Assembly: GCA_019009955.1 (NCBI GenBank)
Contig: CM032231.1
Span: 106,273,001-106,337,000 of the forward strand
Origin: Riptortus pedestris
Taxonomy: Eukaryota; Arthropoda; Insecta; Hemiptera; Alydidae
DNA: 64,000 bases
Reading direction: 5' to 3'
The position numbers were made by a program, and so were the translations under genes. Under the pieces are notes generated by a model. That model was not told where the DNA came from. It saw only the letters and a program-made list of their open reading frames with translations, and ran no database searches. Below, piece by piece: positions 21,011 to 31,795 of the stretch (the stretch's first letter is position 1; each line of letters starts with the position of its first letter).

Positions 21011-21257
21011 GTAATATAACGACACATGTAGATACATTAAAATTAATGAGAAGATACCTATCTTAGATGACGTGAATAGGAAGGTAGGTTTTGAGAGAGT
21101 ATATAAAGAAAAAAATCCCTGTGAGAGAGGATTAGAGATTGCAACAGACGTCTGATGGTCCAGGGAAATTGTTTCAACTGATTGAGGAACTTGGTTCTTT
21201 TACATCTTCAGGATTAAGAGAGAGGTAGTACTGGGAAAATATATTATTAATTTTCAG
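21011..21257 (+). other. candidate intron of small gene
   Basis: 247 bp from GTAATA to TATTAATTTTCAG, with a T-rich tract before the acceptor. Stops in all frames. Confidence 0.4.
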
Positions 21258-21392
21258 ACGGAGATTACCACCATAATCGGACCAGTAAGGGCTCTGAAAG
21301 AGTATGACGATCCAATTCAAAATCTTTTCGAAAAGCCAAGCTCCTGGGAAGAAATTCGTTCCTTTGGTCTTACCCAGTGTGGAAGACTTTAA
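21258..21392 (+). CDS. candidate small gene, exon 2 with stop
   Basis: Follows TTTTCAG and reads TEITTIIGPVRALKEYDDPI, then QNLFEKPSSWEEIRSFG and LTQCGRL to a TAA at 21390-21392. The frame is open for all 44 codons and continues exon 1 without a shift. The composition (Trp-Glu-Glu, Pro, charged residues) looks protein-like, unlike the AT-driven open frames elsewhere in the window. Directly after the stop the degenerate minisatellite begins, which would be the 3' UTR. Function unknown. Confidence 0.4.
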   Translation, partial: TEITTIIGPVRALKEYDDPIQNLFEKPSSWEEIRSFGLTQCGRL

Positions 21393-21414
21393 AGTGACTA
21401 AATGGTGACTTCAG

Positions 21415-22610
21415 TTTAATATAGTGTGATGTTAAGTTAGTAGCAGTAGGGGGCATGTATGTTAAGATTTTAGTTGTAGGACATGGATGTTAAGTTAGTA
21501 ATATTTGGGCAATGATGTTAAGATAGTAGAAGAAGTAATTGGGTGTGGATGTAAAGATTTTAGTTGTACGGCATGTAAGTTAAGTTAGTAGTATTAGAAC
21601 TTTGATGTTAAGATAGTAGTAGAATTAGTAGAGCATGGATGTTAAGATTTTAGTGGCAGGGCATAGATGCTGAGCTAGTAGTATAAGTACATTGATGCTT
21701 TTAGTAGTAGAAGTAGTAGGGCAAGGATGTTAAGGTTTCAGTTCTAGGGAATGAATGTTAAGTTAGTAGTATTAAGACATTGATGTTATGATTGTAGTAG
21801 AAGTTGTAGTCAAGGATGTTAAGATTTTAGTGGCAGGGCATAGATGCTAAGCTAGTAGTATTAGGACATTGATGTATTTAGTAGTAGACGTAGTAGGGCA
21901 TGGATGTTAAGGTTTTAGTTCTAGGGCATGAATGTTAAGTTAGTAGTATTAAGACATTGATGTTATGATTGTAGTAGAAGTTGTAGTCAAGGATGTAAGA
22001 CTTTAGTGGCAGGGCATAGATGCTAAGCTAGTAGTATTAGGACATTGATGTATTTAGTAGTAGACGTAGTAGGGCATGGATGTGAAGGTTTTAGTTCTAG
22101 GGCATGAATGTTAAGTTAGTATTATTAAGGCATTGATGTTAAGATTGTAGTAGAAAAAAAAACAGTAGAGGACTTGGCCCTTATCCTTATCAATTGGTTC
22201 CTCTACCATCCAGCATATTCCAGAGATATTGTAGTAGAAGTTGTAGTCAAGGATGTCAAGATTAGTTCTAGAGCGCAAATGTTAAAAGGTAGTAGTATTA
22301 GGACATTGATGTTAACATAATAGTAAAAGTAGTAGGGCATGAATGTTAAGTTAGTTGTTTAAGGACATTAATGTTAAGATAGCAGTAGAAGTAATCGATT
22401 GTAGATTACTGTATGCTAAGATTGTAGTAGTAGGGTATGGATGTTAAGTTAGTAGTAGAAGTAGTGGGGCATGGGTGTTAAGTTAGTATTATTAGAGCTT
22501 GAATGTTAAGATTGTAGAAGGGCATGGATTTTAAGTTAGTAGAAGCAGTGCACACATATTAAGTTACCAGTATTAGGGCATGGATAGTAGTAGTTGCTCG
22601 TTCAAGCATC
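21415..22610 (+). repeat. degenerate minisatellite with ~177-bp higher-order unit
   Basis: About 1.2 kb built from variants of GATGTTAAGTTAGTAGTA, TAGGGCATGGATG and GTAGTAGAAGTAGTAG. A higher-order block is visible: TGCTAAGCTAGTAG-type words at 21668, 21845 and 22021, and TGTTATGATTGTAGTAGAAG at 21784 and 21961, i.e. 176-177 bp apart. A unique insert with inverted ends GTAGAGGA/TCCTCTAC interrupts it at about 22153-22230. Confidence 0.9.
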
Positions 22611-23243
22611 ATATGAGGTAGGGGATTTGAAAGGACGCAATATATCCCAAATAGACATACTTGGAAGACACCGCCATATAGTGGGATAGTTTATACTGGA
22701 AAAAAGCATAATTTAAGGTTTTTTAGAAGCGGGCACAATCAAGGTATATCCTGGATTTTGCCAAGGAGACTGATAGTTTCAAATAGAGCAGATTGATGGA
22801 ACGAAATGAGCTTAAGAAGGGTCCAACTTTAATGTTTCAGGCTTGTCTCTTGGGTTGTTTTCATAGTACTTGAGTATTGTAATTCAAGGTAGAATTACGT
22901 GGTTTTTTTTATAATCCTGGGAGGTTCATTATATATAATCCTTCGCCAAGAAGTGAGAAATTCTAGTAACGTTTATTAAGTGTTAATGTGTGCCAATAAA
23001 GACAGCACCCTCGCTGTCCATTCCAAAAAAAAAAGTGGAAGGTCTACAGCGGCTCAATCTACAGTTCGGTGTAATGGGCTACCTACGTTTGATTTACTGT
23101 TGTTCCCAAAGGACTAGTCGAATTTGTGATTTTATGACCTTGCAGTTCGTTCTGGACGCTCTTCTCTGTAACCCAGAAGTCCCCACATCTCCGCAGTGCT
23201 GAATGCAAATAAGGAAATTCCCCGCGGAACATCTATTATATTG
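22611..23243. other. no recognisable feature
   Basis: Mostly unique sequence. GC rises from about 23030. There are short open frames without family features. Confidence 0.4.
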
Positions 23244-23523
23244 TATAAAAATAGAAAAATCGCTCACAGACGACGTCACACCTGACCAGCAGTGAGATGG
23301 GACGGCCTTGAAAGGCTGAAGGAATTTCCTGAGTTTCGGATGACAGTAGGGCAAGCAGATTGAGAGAGAGGGTGAGAAGGTGCCAGTAGAAGGAGGGGCG
23401 AGGTGTCCAGTCAGTCTGCATGGAACTCTGCTAGAGGCTGGAGCTAGTGCTGTGTCTGTGTCTGTCATCTACGTACTTGCTTACTGTCTTAGAGGATCTC
23501 ACTGGCTAGGCGAGAATCATGAG
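23244..23523 (+). promoter_or_regulatory. candidate promoter and first exon (ATG before a donor)
   Basis: TATAAAA at 23244-23250, a CRE-like GACGTCAC at 23271-23278, then ~240 bp of unusually GC-rich sequence ending GAATCATGAG and donor GTAAGC at 23524. A first exon whose coding part is only ATG plus two bases before a phase-2 intron is common in insect secreted and cuticular protein genes. No matching second exon was found downstream, so this is a layout-based inference. It could instead be a decayed retroelement promoter. Confidence 0.35.
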
Positions 23524-24180
23524 GTAAGCTCAGTAATAATTATATGATAAATCTCAATTTTACTTCTACTACGTAATGCAGCTATGCATGTACATATATA
23601 ACGTTTAATATGGAAAAACAGTTTGGCCAATATTTTGGAAACTTCCTTCATAGAAATCTATAAAATAAATTCTAAATATCAATAGAACCAGTAAAGATGC
23701 ATGTCCTATAACATAGAATTTACATTAGTTTAATTGAATTTTTAGAATTCCTAAAATTAGGGCAATCTACTCGAAAACTAAAATTATTTACCACTGACAT
23801 GAGTGAATGAGCTCAAAAAAGAAGAACTTTATAATCAGAAGTAAATAGTCATACGATAAACCATAGAAGTCATATCTATACACGCCAAAGTATACATTTC
23901 ATGTACTAAATTTTTCTCATGTGGGCAATTGGAATTAATTTAGAGATTAACTCACTGCATAAAATTCCGAGTCCCATCCGGGCAAGAAATAGGTGGTAAC
24001 CTGTAAGTAGTACGTCTTGATTAACCGTCTTGATTGATAGTGGACGTTAAAAAAACCCGAAGTACAATGCTGAGAAAAATTGTAAGAAGCCATAGAAAAA
24101 GTAAAAAAATACAAACAAATGCTAAGTAAACCAATTTTAATAAAGTTGCTTATATTAACAAAATAGAATTAAATTAAATT
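23524..24180. other. AT-rich, no recognisable feature
   Basis: Would be intron if the upstream exon is real. No exon was identified. Confidence 0.4.
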
Positions 24181-24300
24181 ATTTATTAACGTCCACGTTT
24201 CCCAATTAAGGCTAATTGGGTCTGGTTATCTACAGTTTACCACCCTTTTCTAGCCAGGGTGGGACTAAGGACTTTATTTAGTTAATTCCGTCTCTAAAAA
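24181..24300 (-). mobile_element. SINE 3' body fragment, inverted
   Basis: TTATTAACGTCCACG, GGCTAATTGGGTC, GGTTATCTACAG and TTTTCTAGCCAGGGTGGG match the tail side of the SINE at 46061. The tRNA-like head is missing and a 13-base A run follows. Confidence 0.72.
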
Positions 24301-24601
24301 AAAAAAAATAGAATTAAAATACAAACTAACATGAAAAGTAAAACAAAATTTTGTTAATAATGCATTGTTTTTTTTAAACATGCAGAAGCAGAAGACACAC
24401 GAGAATTAATTTAAAGGCAGGAATATGAAAGAAACTAAAATCCAATAGCATTCTAATGAATAAACTTATGACGCTATAAGGGCTATGGATCTTGTGGATA
24501 CAGGACATTATATTACATGATCCTTCATGAGTGTGAACTACAGTGTTACTAATTGGCTCGTTGTGGTTCGGTTTAGGATATTGAGTTTATATACGATACA
24601 T

Positions 24602-24633
<32 letters not shown>

Positions 24634-24887
24634 TTATTCACGATAATCAAGTTATTTACTACAATTATAGTTTTTTTATCTAATTTTAATATTAATAGAT
24701 TTGTTTGCACCATTCCCTTCTTGAGCCGTTATTATTAAAGCACTACTCCAACTCAATCGAACATAAATCTTATAAATCCATAACCATTTTAAGACTAGCT
24801 TAAATACCACGCCTTGTTCACAGTGGGCTGTTACTAAGGAAGAAATATAGAATAGAATGTGATTGACATCATCTCTAGATCTTTCCA
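24301..24887. other. AT-rich, short CA/TA microsatellite
   Basis: A CA tract followed by a TA tract at 24601-24632. Nothing else is supported. Confidence 0.4.
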
Positions 24888-24936
24888 CCTTGTGGAAAAT
24901 CTGCTTAGCTTTCTCTGCCCAGAGTGCTGTAATATG
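24888..24936 (-). mobile_element. family A 5' tip, inverted
   Basis: TGGAAAATCTGCTTAGCTTT followed by CTCTGCCCAGAG is a decayed inverted copy of the GGGAAATCTGCTTAGTTTAC end. Confidence 0.5.
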
Positions 24937-25104
24937 GGTTGGTTATTCATTTACATCCCGAGCTTATACAATCTGGAGTCACCACTTTGTTCGGGCTTGG
25001 CACTTTTTTTTTAGGTTTGAAAAAATGACTGAATACAGGGATTGCTTGTCTAAAAGCAGTAAATAATTACACATTTTGATTGCACACGGCTCTTTTATTA
25101 TTTT

Positions 25105-25325
25105 GGGGCCCAGGTTAGCCATGTGAGTTAAAGCGTTGACCTTAATCTCTCATGGTAAACCAAGTGTGGCGAGTTCGATTCCCGCCTGGGCAGTAGGAAT
25201 TTATTTAGTGACGGAATTTATTTAATAAAACTCTTAGTCCTAGCCTGGCTAGAATAGAGAGGTAACCTCTAGATGGCCCGTCCCCATTAGCCTTAGTTGC
25301 AAAAACTGGACGTTAATAAATAATT
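25105..25325 (+). mobile_element. tRNA-derived SINE, full length
   Basis: Head: GGGCCCAGGTTAGCCATGTG, A-box-like TAGCCATGTGAGTTAAAGC and B-box GAGTTCGATTCCCGCCTGGG. Body: TAGTGACGGAATTTATTTAA, CCTAGCCTGGCTAGAA, GGCCCGTCCCCATTAGCC, ending CTGGACGTTAATAAAT. It is the best-preserved plus-strand copy in the window. Confidence 0.88.
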
Positions 25326-25690
25326 TATTTTTTATTATTTATAAATATGGTTTCAAACTATGTGATTAAGTTTTATTTGCTGTATATTAATGATTTAAAG
25401 CGCTTATACCCCGTCAATAAGTAACCGCTTTTCTTTTAAGTAAATAATTAGATTATTACTTTTTTGCACATTTATATAAATACAATAGTTCCATCATTTA
25501 TTTATCATTTGATCTCGAAACAATTTAAGGACCAAACAAGAAATTATTTAATAATTCCAGCTAAAAGCGTTTTAAGTCCTTAAAAAACAAAACAAATGCT
25601 ACGATAATTTAAAGCAATGAAAGATAAATAATTTAGTAACGAAGATTTAACTAATTATTGTATTAAACCTGTTGAAAGAGCTTCTTATAT

Positions 25691-25730
<40 letters not shown>

Positions 25731-26789
25731 AATTATTAGCTTCTCCTTTATGCTGCTGATGCTGGATAATGAGACGGAATTTCTATAGGTTACGTTCCCT
25801 TTCTAGAGATGGTACTATGGACTTAATATCGTTAACGTATAATTGCGTTCGCCCCTTTGTATGGAGCAGATCCCTAATCTCGGTACTAATATGGGTTAAT
25901 TATATTAAACATTTATACTCTGAAAAGTATTAAGCGTGAAACGTGTTTTGCCTTCTTCATAAAGAGACGAATAATGATCAACGTGAATGTTTTCATATAA
26001 TAAGCTTTTTTTTTTGTGCCTATAAACGTTATTGTGAAGATTTGATCCCACTGATGAAGTCACACTCCATCTTGCATCAAAAGAAGAAACTCATACATGT
26101 CGAATTTGATACAACCAGTATTATTAAGTTATTATTGTATATTGAGTTTTCTCCAGAATTTTGGCGTTTTTTTTTTGGCCTGTTTTCAAAGGCATGGACA
26201 AAGTAAGCTTGTTTTTCTGATGTTAATTCTGCTCAGCAGCAGTTCCATACTCACCTTTAATACTTCAGTCATTGTATTCTTTGTAATATGTTTTCTAAGT
26301 AATGTATGTTTTATGAAGTCCGAAGTTCCAATATTTTTGTTTAATGCAAGTTGATTACCTTCATCAACATTCGATCTAATTATTGCTATTATACATGCGG
26401 CAAAAGTAGTAATTTCAGAATTTAGTATTGTTATCTTCTTTCAGAAAATATTCTATGACTCATCAACGTTGGTAAACGAGATTCTTGTCAAGTTTCAGTA
26501 ATAATAAAGCGCAGCTATGATAATTTTGAAACTACATCCAACTCATTTTCTCCAAAACTGTAATGTAAAGATAACATTCCAGTAGTCCAAATTGAAAAAT
26601 TAAAAAGATTTTGAAGTACTCATAACCCTTGTGTGTGTTCACGAGAAAGTGGTGGTTGACAAAATGTATTGAGGCCTCGGATATTCCTTCACATTTTGTC
26701 GACCTTCTAGATAAACAGTGCGTTTATCGAGATGATTGGAGTCATCTTTTCTAAAATATAAATTCTTTTAAGGCAATTTAAAAAATTAA
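25326..26789. other. AT-rich with (TA)n, no supported gene
   Basis: (TA)n at 25695-25729. Two overlapping open frames at 25943-26354 are driven by T- and A-rich sequence and lack family features. Confidence 0.4.
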
Positions 26790-26965
26790 ACATATTTGGT
26801 TCATCTGCCCTTCAAATGTCAAGATCTTTGCCGAGAGGTCAAATGGTCAGTTTGGCCCATTTCTGTCTCCATCATGGTGGCTCTGCAGACCGAATATCGC
26901 TACTTCTTTCTTCATGAACTGAGTGGAGCTCCGAGGAACTGAAAGAAGCTTTACCTTAAAGCCCG
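26790..26965. mobile_element. possible SINE-like fragment
   Basis: GCCGAGAGGTCAAATGGTCA and CATGGTGGCTCTGCAGACCG resemble blocks of the element at 5841-6068 (GGTCAAGTGGTATGCTG, GCGGTGGCTCTTCAGGCC). It is weakly conserved. Confidence 0.35.
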
Positions 26966-26977
26966 GTGATAGGGTGA

Positions 26978-27668
26978 CTAAAAAGTCCGTCACGCTGGGC
27001 TGCGTAAACTAAGCAGATTTCCCTCGTCAAGATTAATAATATAGATATACCTACATACTGCTAACTCAACACCACCGTGAATAAATACAAGAAAGAAAAA
27101 CAATAACTGAAACATATCAGACTATAAAATATTCGTTTTATTGAATACCATGTACTATATCTAGTACTGTAATTTGTAATGAATCAGAATAAGTTTTATC
27201 TCAATCATCAAAAGTTTTAGTAGTCCAAGAGTTCAAGACGGGGAGGGTGTCACAAGAACATATTTGCATCTATCTCGTATAATAAAGGTCTCTGGAACAC
27301 CATTTTTAGTATTTATGCGTAATGTGATTTATTATATAACAAAGCATTGTTTATGTCACACGAGTAGAAATGGGGGTATACTGATGGCTGAAAACTGAAA
27401 AATGCTAATATCTCGGTTAACATTCAAGAGAGAGAATAAATGTTTATAACAATATTTATAGTAAATTTAATTTTCAATAAGAGCCGTCATTCTATACACT
27501 TTTTTGATCCATCTTATACTTACAGAGTTATCTCAAATATTCAAAGTTCTCCGCCTGGTCCGATTTCAGCCATTAACGAACTTGATCATTATTTTTACAT
27601 AAAACGACTAAATATCGAGGAGTTCGGTAAAGATCAAACAAAAATTGTGATCGCTAGAGCGGTAACAC

Positions 27669-27715
<47 letters not shown>

Positions 27716-27859
27716 ACACAATATATATATATATATATATATGAACGGACCTCATTTTCATCATCTACTAGGATCGATGGACATTTGAAGAAAACTTTCG
27801 AAAATTGCGTCATGACTACGACCTCAATAGCTGATTTCCCTTAAGGGAAATCTTCTAAT
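26978..27859 (+). mobile_element. family A element with both termini
   Basis: Starts AAAAAGTCCGTCACGC at 26980 and ends CCCTTAAGGGAAATCTTCTAA at 27859. It contains the full order of blocks, including two (TA)n stretches (27671-27713 and 27721-27742). At ~880 bp it is a good reference copy for the family. Confidence 0.9.
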
Positions 27860-28599
27860 AAAATTTAGAGTGCAATTCCTAGAACTTGCATCCCCTAACA
27901 TAGTAGCCCAAATTATTTACCACTGACCACAGCTGCCTGCATTCAAGACAAACATGACAAAAACTCCTACAAATATTTGTGGACTGTCTACAAATATTTA
28001 TGAGTTTTTGTTCTCTCATAAATGTCATGTCCAATATGAAAAAAAAAAAAGATGTCGTTAAAACCTGTTAGACTTGATTTCTTTAAATTTTCTTAATTCT
28101 TCATCTATTTCAGCAATTCTATCCACCAACGTCCTTGACTGTCACCTATGTCAACTCTGTCTGTCGGCACAGTAGGTCGAAGTATGTTTTGCCCAGATAG
28201 TGGTGGCCAGGTGTTTGCGCCCAGATAATCCAGCTTTAATATCAAACCTAATTAACTGTTGCGCAAGTTGGAGGGAGCATTTTCGGTAAAAACAGATCGA
28301 AACTAAAACTGCTTACAAACTATCATTATTAGGTGACTGCGACATATTTTAAAAAGTCGTACTTAAATCTAGCAATTCGTAGAAGAATTATTACTTGAAA
28401 TAGTTATAACCCCTAATGTATCCTTTGTTATAATAATTTTGAAATTATTGTTCAATTTTGTTTTAGGCACCAAATAGAGTAGCGTGCAAATTAATGACTG
28501 CAGATACTCTTTCTTGCATGTAAATCTGATAATAACTAATTTAAACAATTTTTAGCTATTGGTTTGAGTGACAGCTCGAACATACATTAATAAAAAGAA
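27860..28599. other. no recognisable feature
   Basis: AT-rich. A GC-richer patch around 28100-28210 has no coding support. Confidence 0.4.
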
Positions 28600-29365
28600 T
28601 TTACTTTTAAACCTCCACTCTAATCATTGTTTCTGCAGTCGTAGGAGACATTCTATCTCTGCACAATAAACTTCATGTCTACAATACAATATACACGTCA
28701 GAATTATAGGCTATACTCTTAGGACTAACAACATCACAACTACTAAAAGAGACATAGTCATTTGTACAGACTCAATAAGTTCAATAAAGTAACTTAAAGA
28801 CATATAATCCACCAATCTCATTATTGAAATTTATAATAATATTCATAGACTAAAAAAACACATTACTATTTATTGGTTACCCGGCCATGTGGGCATACCT
28901 CAAAGTGTTACAGTAGACAAAGCAGCCAAACAATCAACTGAACTAGAACAAATAGATTCTTTGTACATACCTCACCAAGGCGCTTTCTCTCAAATAAGAA
29001 AACTCGTAATTAATGACTGGAATAATTTATGGTATAACACTGACAGTAAACATAGAGAAATCAAATCAAACACGCTCAACTGGACTTCAAGTAATAGACA
29101 CTCTAGAAGAGAAGAAATTGTTCTTACACGCCTACGCACAGGACACACTAGACTAACGCATTCATATCTAATAAGCAGGGAAGATGAACCTGTATGTAGC
29201 TTCTGTAACAGAACGCTGACTGTAAAACACATACTAACTGACTGCACACAAATAAAAACGTACCGATGGTCCACAAATGTATGCGAACTACTAGTTGACA
29301 GTAACCATTTTATAGATGATGTTTTTAAGTATTTAAGAAGTTATGGAATATTTGATGAAATATAA
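28600..29365 (+). pseudogene. non-LTR retrotransposon remnant: RNase H and C-terminal region
   Basis: Translation shows DIVICTDSISSIK, then YNNIHRLKKHITIYWLPGHV and GIP: the TDS aspartate and WLPGHVGI histidine motifs of an RNase H domain. It continues into LTRLRTGHTRLTHSYLI and CSFCNRTLTVKHILTDC, the Cys-Cys-His-Cys motif common after RNase H in I/LOA-type LINEs. Stops upstream (e.g. between SIK and LKDI) show decay, while the last 158 codons to the TAA at 29363-29365 are open. The reverse transcriptase and endonuclease are absent (5' truncation). It is inactive. Confidence 0.88.
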
Positions 29366-29820
29366 AAACTATTATTTACCATTATGAAAGTTATATAGCA
29401 ATCACTGTACGTGAAATATAAGTTTTGCCTCCTTCCAGTTTAACTATTTATAGTTTTGGTTTTGTTTTATTTCTGTTTTTGTTTTCGTTTTTTTCTCATC
29501 TAGTAAATGCACAATTTATATATAGTTTTGTCCATTCTATTTGTTTTGTACATTTGTAAAATTAGTTATGTAAAAATGTTAATATTTATTTAATCTTGTA
29601 AAATTAGATTTTTACATGTGAAAGGTGAATCGCCATTGTAGCGGCATAGTTCTATTTATTTTGTACATTTGTATAATTTAGCTTTGTAAAAATTATAAAA
29701 TTTAATTTTGTAAAATTATATTTAACATTTTTGATTATAATTTTACAAAATTAAGTAAAAGATGAATCACCATAATCATTATATAAAGTAGCTCTCCATT
29801 AAACGGATTTCAAAACTAAG
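29366..29820 (+). mobile_element. 3' UTR of the LINE remnant
   Basis: AT-rich sequence with a duplicated block (TTTTGTACATTTGTA at about 29546 and 29661; GGTGAATCGCCAT and GATGAATCACCAT). It probably ends after CCATTAAACGGATTTCAAAA near 29812. The exact end is uncertain. Confidence 0.5.
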
Positions 29821-30093
29821 ACTATTTGTTTAAATTGCAAAATGTGCACTTGTTAGGTATTGCCTTAAAGATTACCGTCAAATGGTATTCGATCAGGTTC
29901 TCATGGTTCGTTAGGTAACCTCTGGCGGAATTTAGGAGAAAATGAGCAACTCCTTAGAGAATTCGTCCTATGCGTCATCCAATTAACCCAATGAGATGCT
30001 GCTACTCGAACGTCGCGTTAGTGTTGATCTGCTTAAAAGACGTAGGGTCGATTAAAAATAGAAATTATGATTTTATATAAATTATGTTAAATT

Positions 30094-30140
30094 TGTGGAA
30101 AACTGCTTAGTTTTCGCATTCTCAGCTTGACGGTTTTCCT
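30094..30140 (-). mobile_element. family A 5' tip, inverted and decayed
   Basis: GTGGAAAACTGCTTAGTTTT, then CAGCTTGACGG, is a decayed inverted GTCCGTCACGC end. Confidence 0.5.
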
Positions 30141-30232
30141 AAGTAGGACTCAATGTGGGTGAATAATATAAAATGCCCATATAGGATGTCCTCGTAATGT
30201 GCATTCTCAAGAAACTCAGAATTGTTGAAAAA

Positions 30233-30438
30233 CAAAAGTCCCTCACGCAGGGGCAGCGTTAACTAAGCAGAAGTTCTACGAATATGCATTTATCTCATAA
30301 ATCCCCCCCCCCATAACAACTCCGATTTCAGCCTTTAACGAAACTGATCTTTATTTTTACATAAAATGTTTAAATATCAAGTTTGGTTACTTGAAAACAA
30401 AAATTACGACCGCTAGAGCTTTAACCGACCAATATAAA

Positions 30439-30511
<73 letters not shown>
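30233..30511 (+). mobile_element. family A copy, left part, with (CT)n(TA)n
   Basis: Starts AAAGTCCCTCACGCAGGGG. The 5' half is deleted from about 30275 to the GATTTCAGCC block. The (CT)n at 30439-30462 passes into (TA)n to 30511, where a foldback element is inserted. It resumes near 31050. Confidence 0.85.
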
Positions 30512-30513
<2 letters not shown>

Positions 30514-30627
30514 TGTTGTTATTGTTTCTTGGAGTTTTGGTCAATGTTGGTGAAAAAATCTTAGTTTATGCCAATATTTCGAAAATATTTATTTTCTCGT
30601 CTTCAGGGCTGTAAAAATATAGGTACT

Positions 30628-30676
<49 letters not shown>

Positions 30677-30994
30677 CACATTGTTATTAAACTAGAGTAT
30701 AACAGGTGGTGTTTATGTTATTTTTACTTATCAAGACTAAAGATACTTAAAAAACTATTGTACACATATTAAGTATCATTCGTCTATTGTACATAATTAA
30801 GTATCTTTAGTCTTGGTAAGTAAAAATAACATAAACATCACCTGTTACACTCTAGTTTAATAACAATGTGCTATATATATTAGTACCTGTATTACAGCCC
30901 TGAAGAAGAGAAAATTAATATTCTCGAAATATTGGCATAAACTACGATTTTTTCACCAACATTAACTAAAACTACAAGGAACAATAACAACACC
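30512..30994. mobile_element. foldback element with ~200-bp inverted arms
   Basis: Starts GGTGTTGTTATTGTT and ends with its complement AACAATAACAACACC. The arms (30512 to about 30750; about 30796 to 30994) match along their length: GCCAATATTTCG, CTTCAGGGCTGTAA, ATTGTTATTAAACTAGAGT, AAGACTAAAGATACTTAA. They are separated by only ~45 bp. The left arm carries an extra (TA)n (30632-30675). It has no coding capacity and sits in TA-rich sequence inside a family A copy. Confidence 0.9.
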
Positions 30995-31172
30995 ATATAT
31001 AAATATAACCTGGTCGAACACATCATCACAAATATATATAAATAAAATATTTTGAATGTCCCTCATTTTTGTCATCTATTAGATAGGATCGGTGGACATT
31101 TGAGGAAATTTGTCGAAAATCGCGTCAAGAGTACGATCTCAATAGCTCATTTCCCCTCAGGGAAATCTGCAA
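30995..31172 (+). mobile_element. family A copy, right part
   Basis: After the foldback element come TTTTGAATGTCCCTCATTTT, TAGGATCGGTGGACATTTG, CGCGTCAAGAGTACG and the palindrome end CCCTCAGGGAAATCTGCAA. Confidence 0.82.
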
Positions 31173-31699
31173 AAAAAGAAAAGTGGGAAGGCGTATTTCT
31201 ATAATAAATTAAATCTTCATTAAGTTCTCGTCAAAGTACATGGAGGGAAATCAATAAAGACAAAGAATAATCTTTTTTAAGATATTAAAATTGGAGCTAA
31301 AGGTGGAATAACGTTATGAGAAGTAGTTCACAGAACAGCGCCATCACTTCCTAGGTTCTTGTTATATTTGAGAGAAGATAAATATTGGCTGTTGGATTGA
31401 AGTGACGGGAAAATTGAAATCATCAATCATTTCTTCCTTTGCTGTCAATGCTATCATCATATAACCCAACTAGATAAAGATTTGGCATTATCTCAGTCAC
31501 AATCATCAAATCATCTTTATTTCCATCAGGTACGCCCTCTCACGAGGAATGATTGCTTATGTGTGAAGCGAAGTGCTCTGAACTTTATTTCTCAGTTGTT
31601 TGATCACAATTAACAGAGATTTTCAAGTTTCTCATAATACAAATAGCCGAAATGTTAAATTTGCCATTTCCTAAAATTTAGTATTAACTATATGCTATT
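31173..31699. other. no recognisable feature
   Basis: AT-rich; no supported gene. Confidence 0.4.
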
Positions 31700-31795
31700 T
31701 TCATGAGCCAGCTTGGAGTCAAACCTGCGGTGCCTACATTACTAGTCCAGTTCTTTACAAATTGACCTTGGGTCAAAACTACCGACCTGTACTAG
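31700..31795 (-). mobile_element. possible tRNA-like SINE head
   Basis: On the minus strand, GTAAAGAACTGGACTAGTAA is followed ~20 bp on by GCAGGTTTGACTCC, spaced like A and B boxes. No body was identified. Confidence 0.35.

Noticed and set aside
23094..23468. Minus-strand 124-codon frame
   Set aside because: Composition reflects the GC-rich leader on the opposite strand; no domain, and the plus-strand promoter and donor layout explains the block better.
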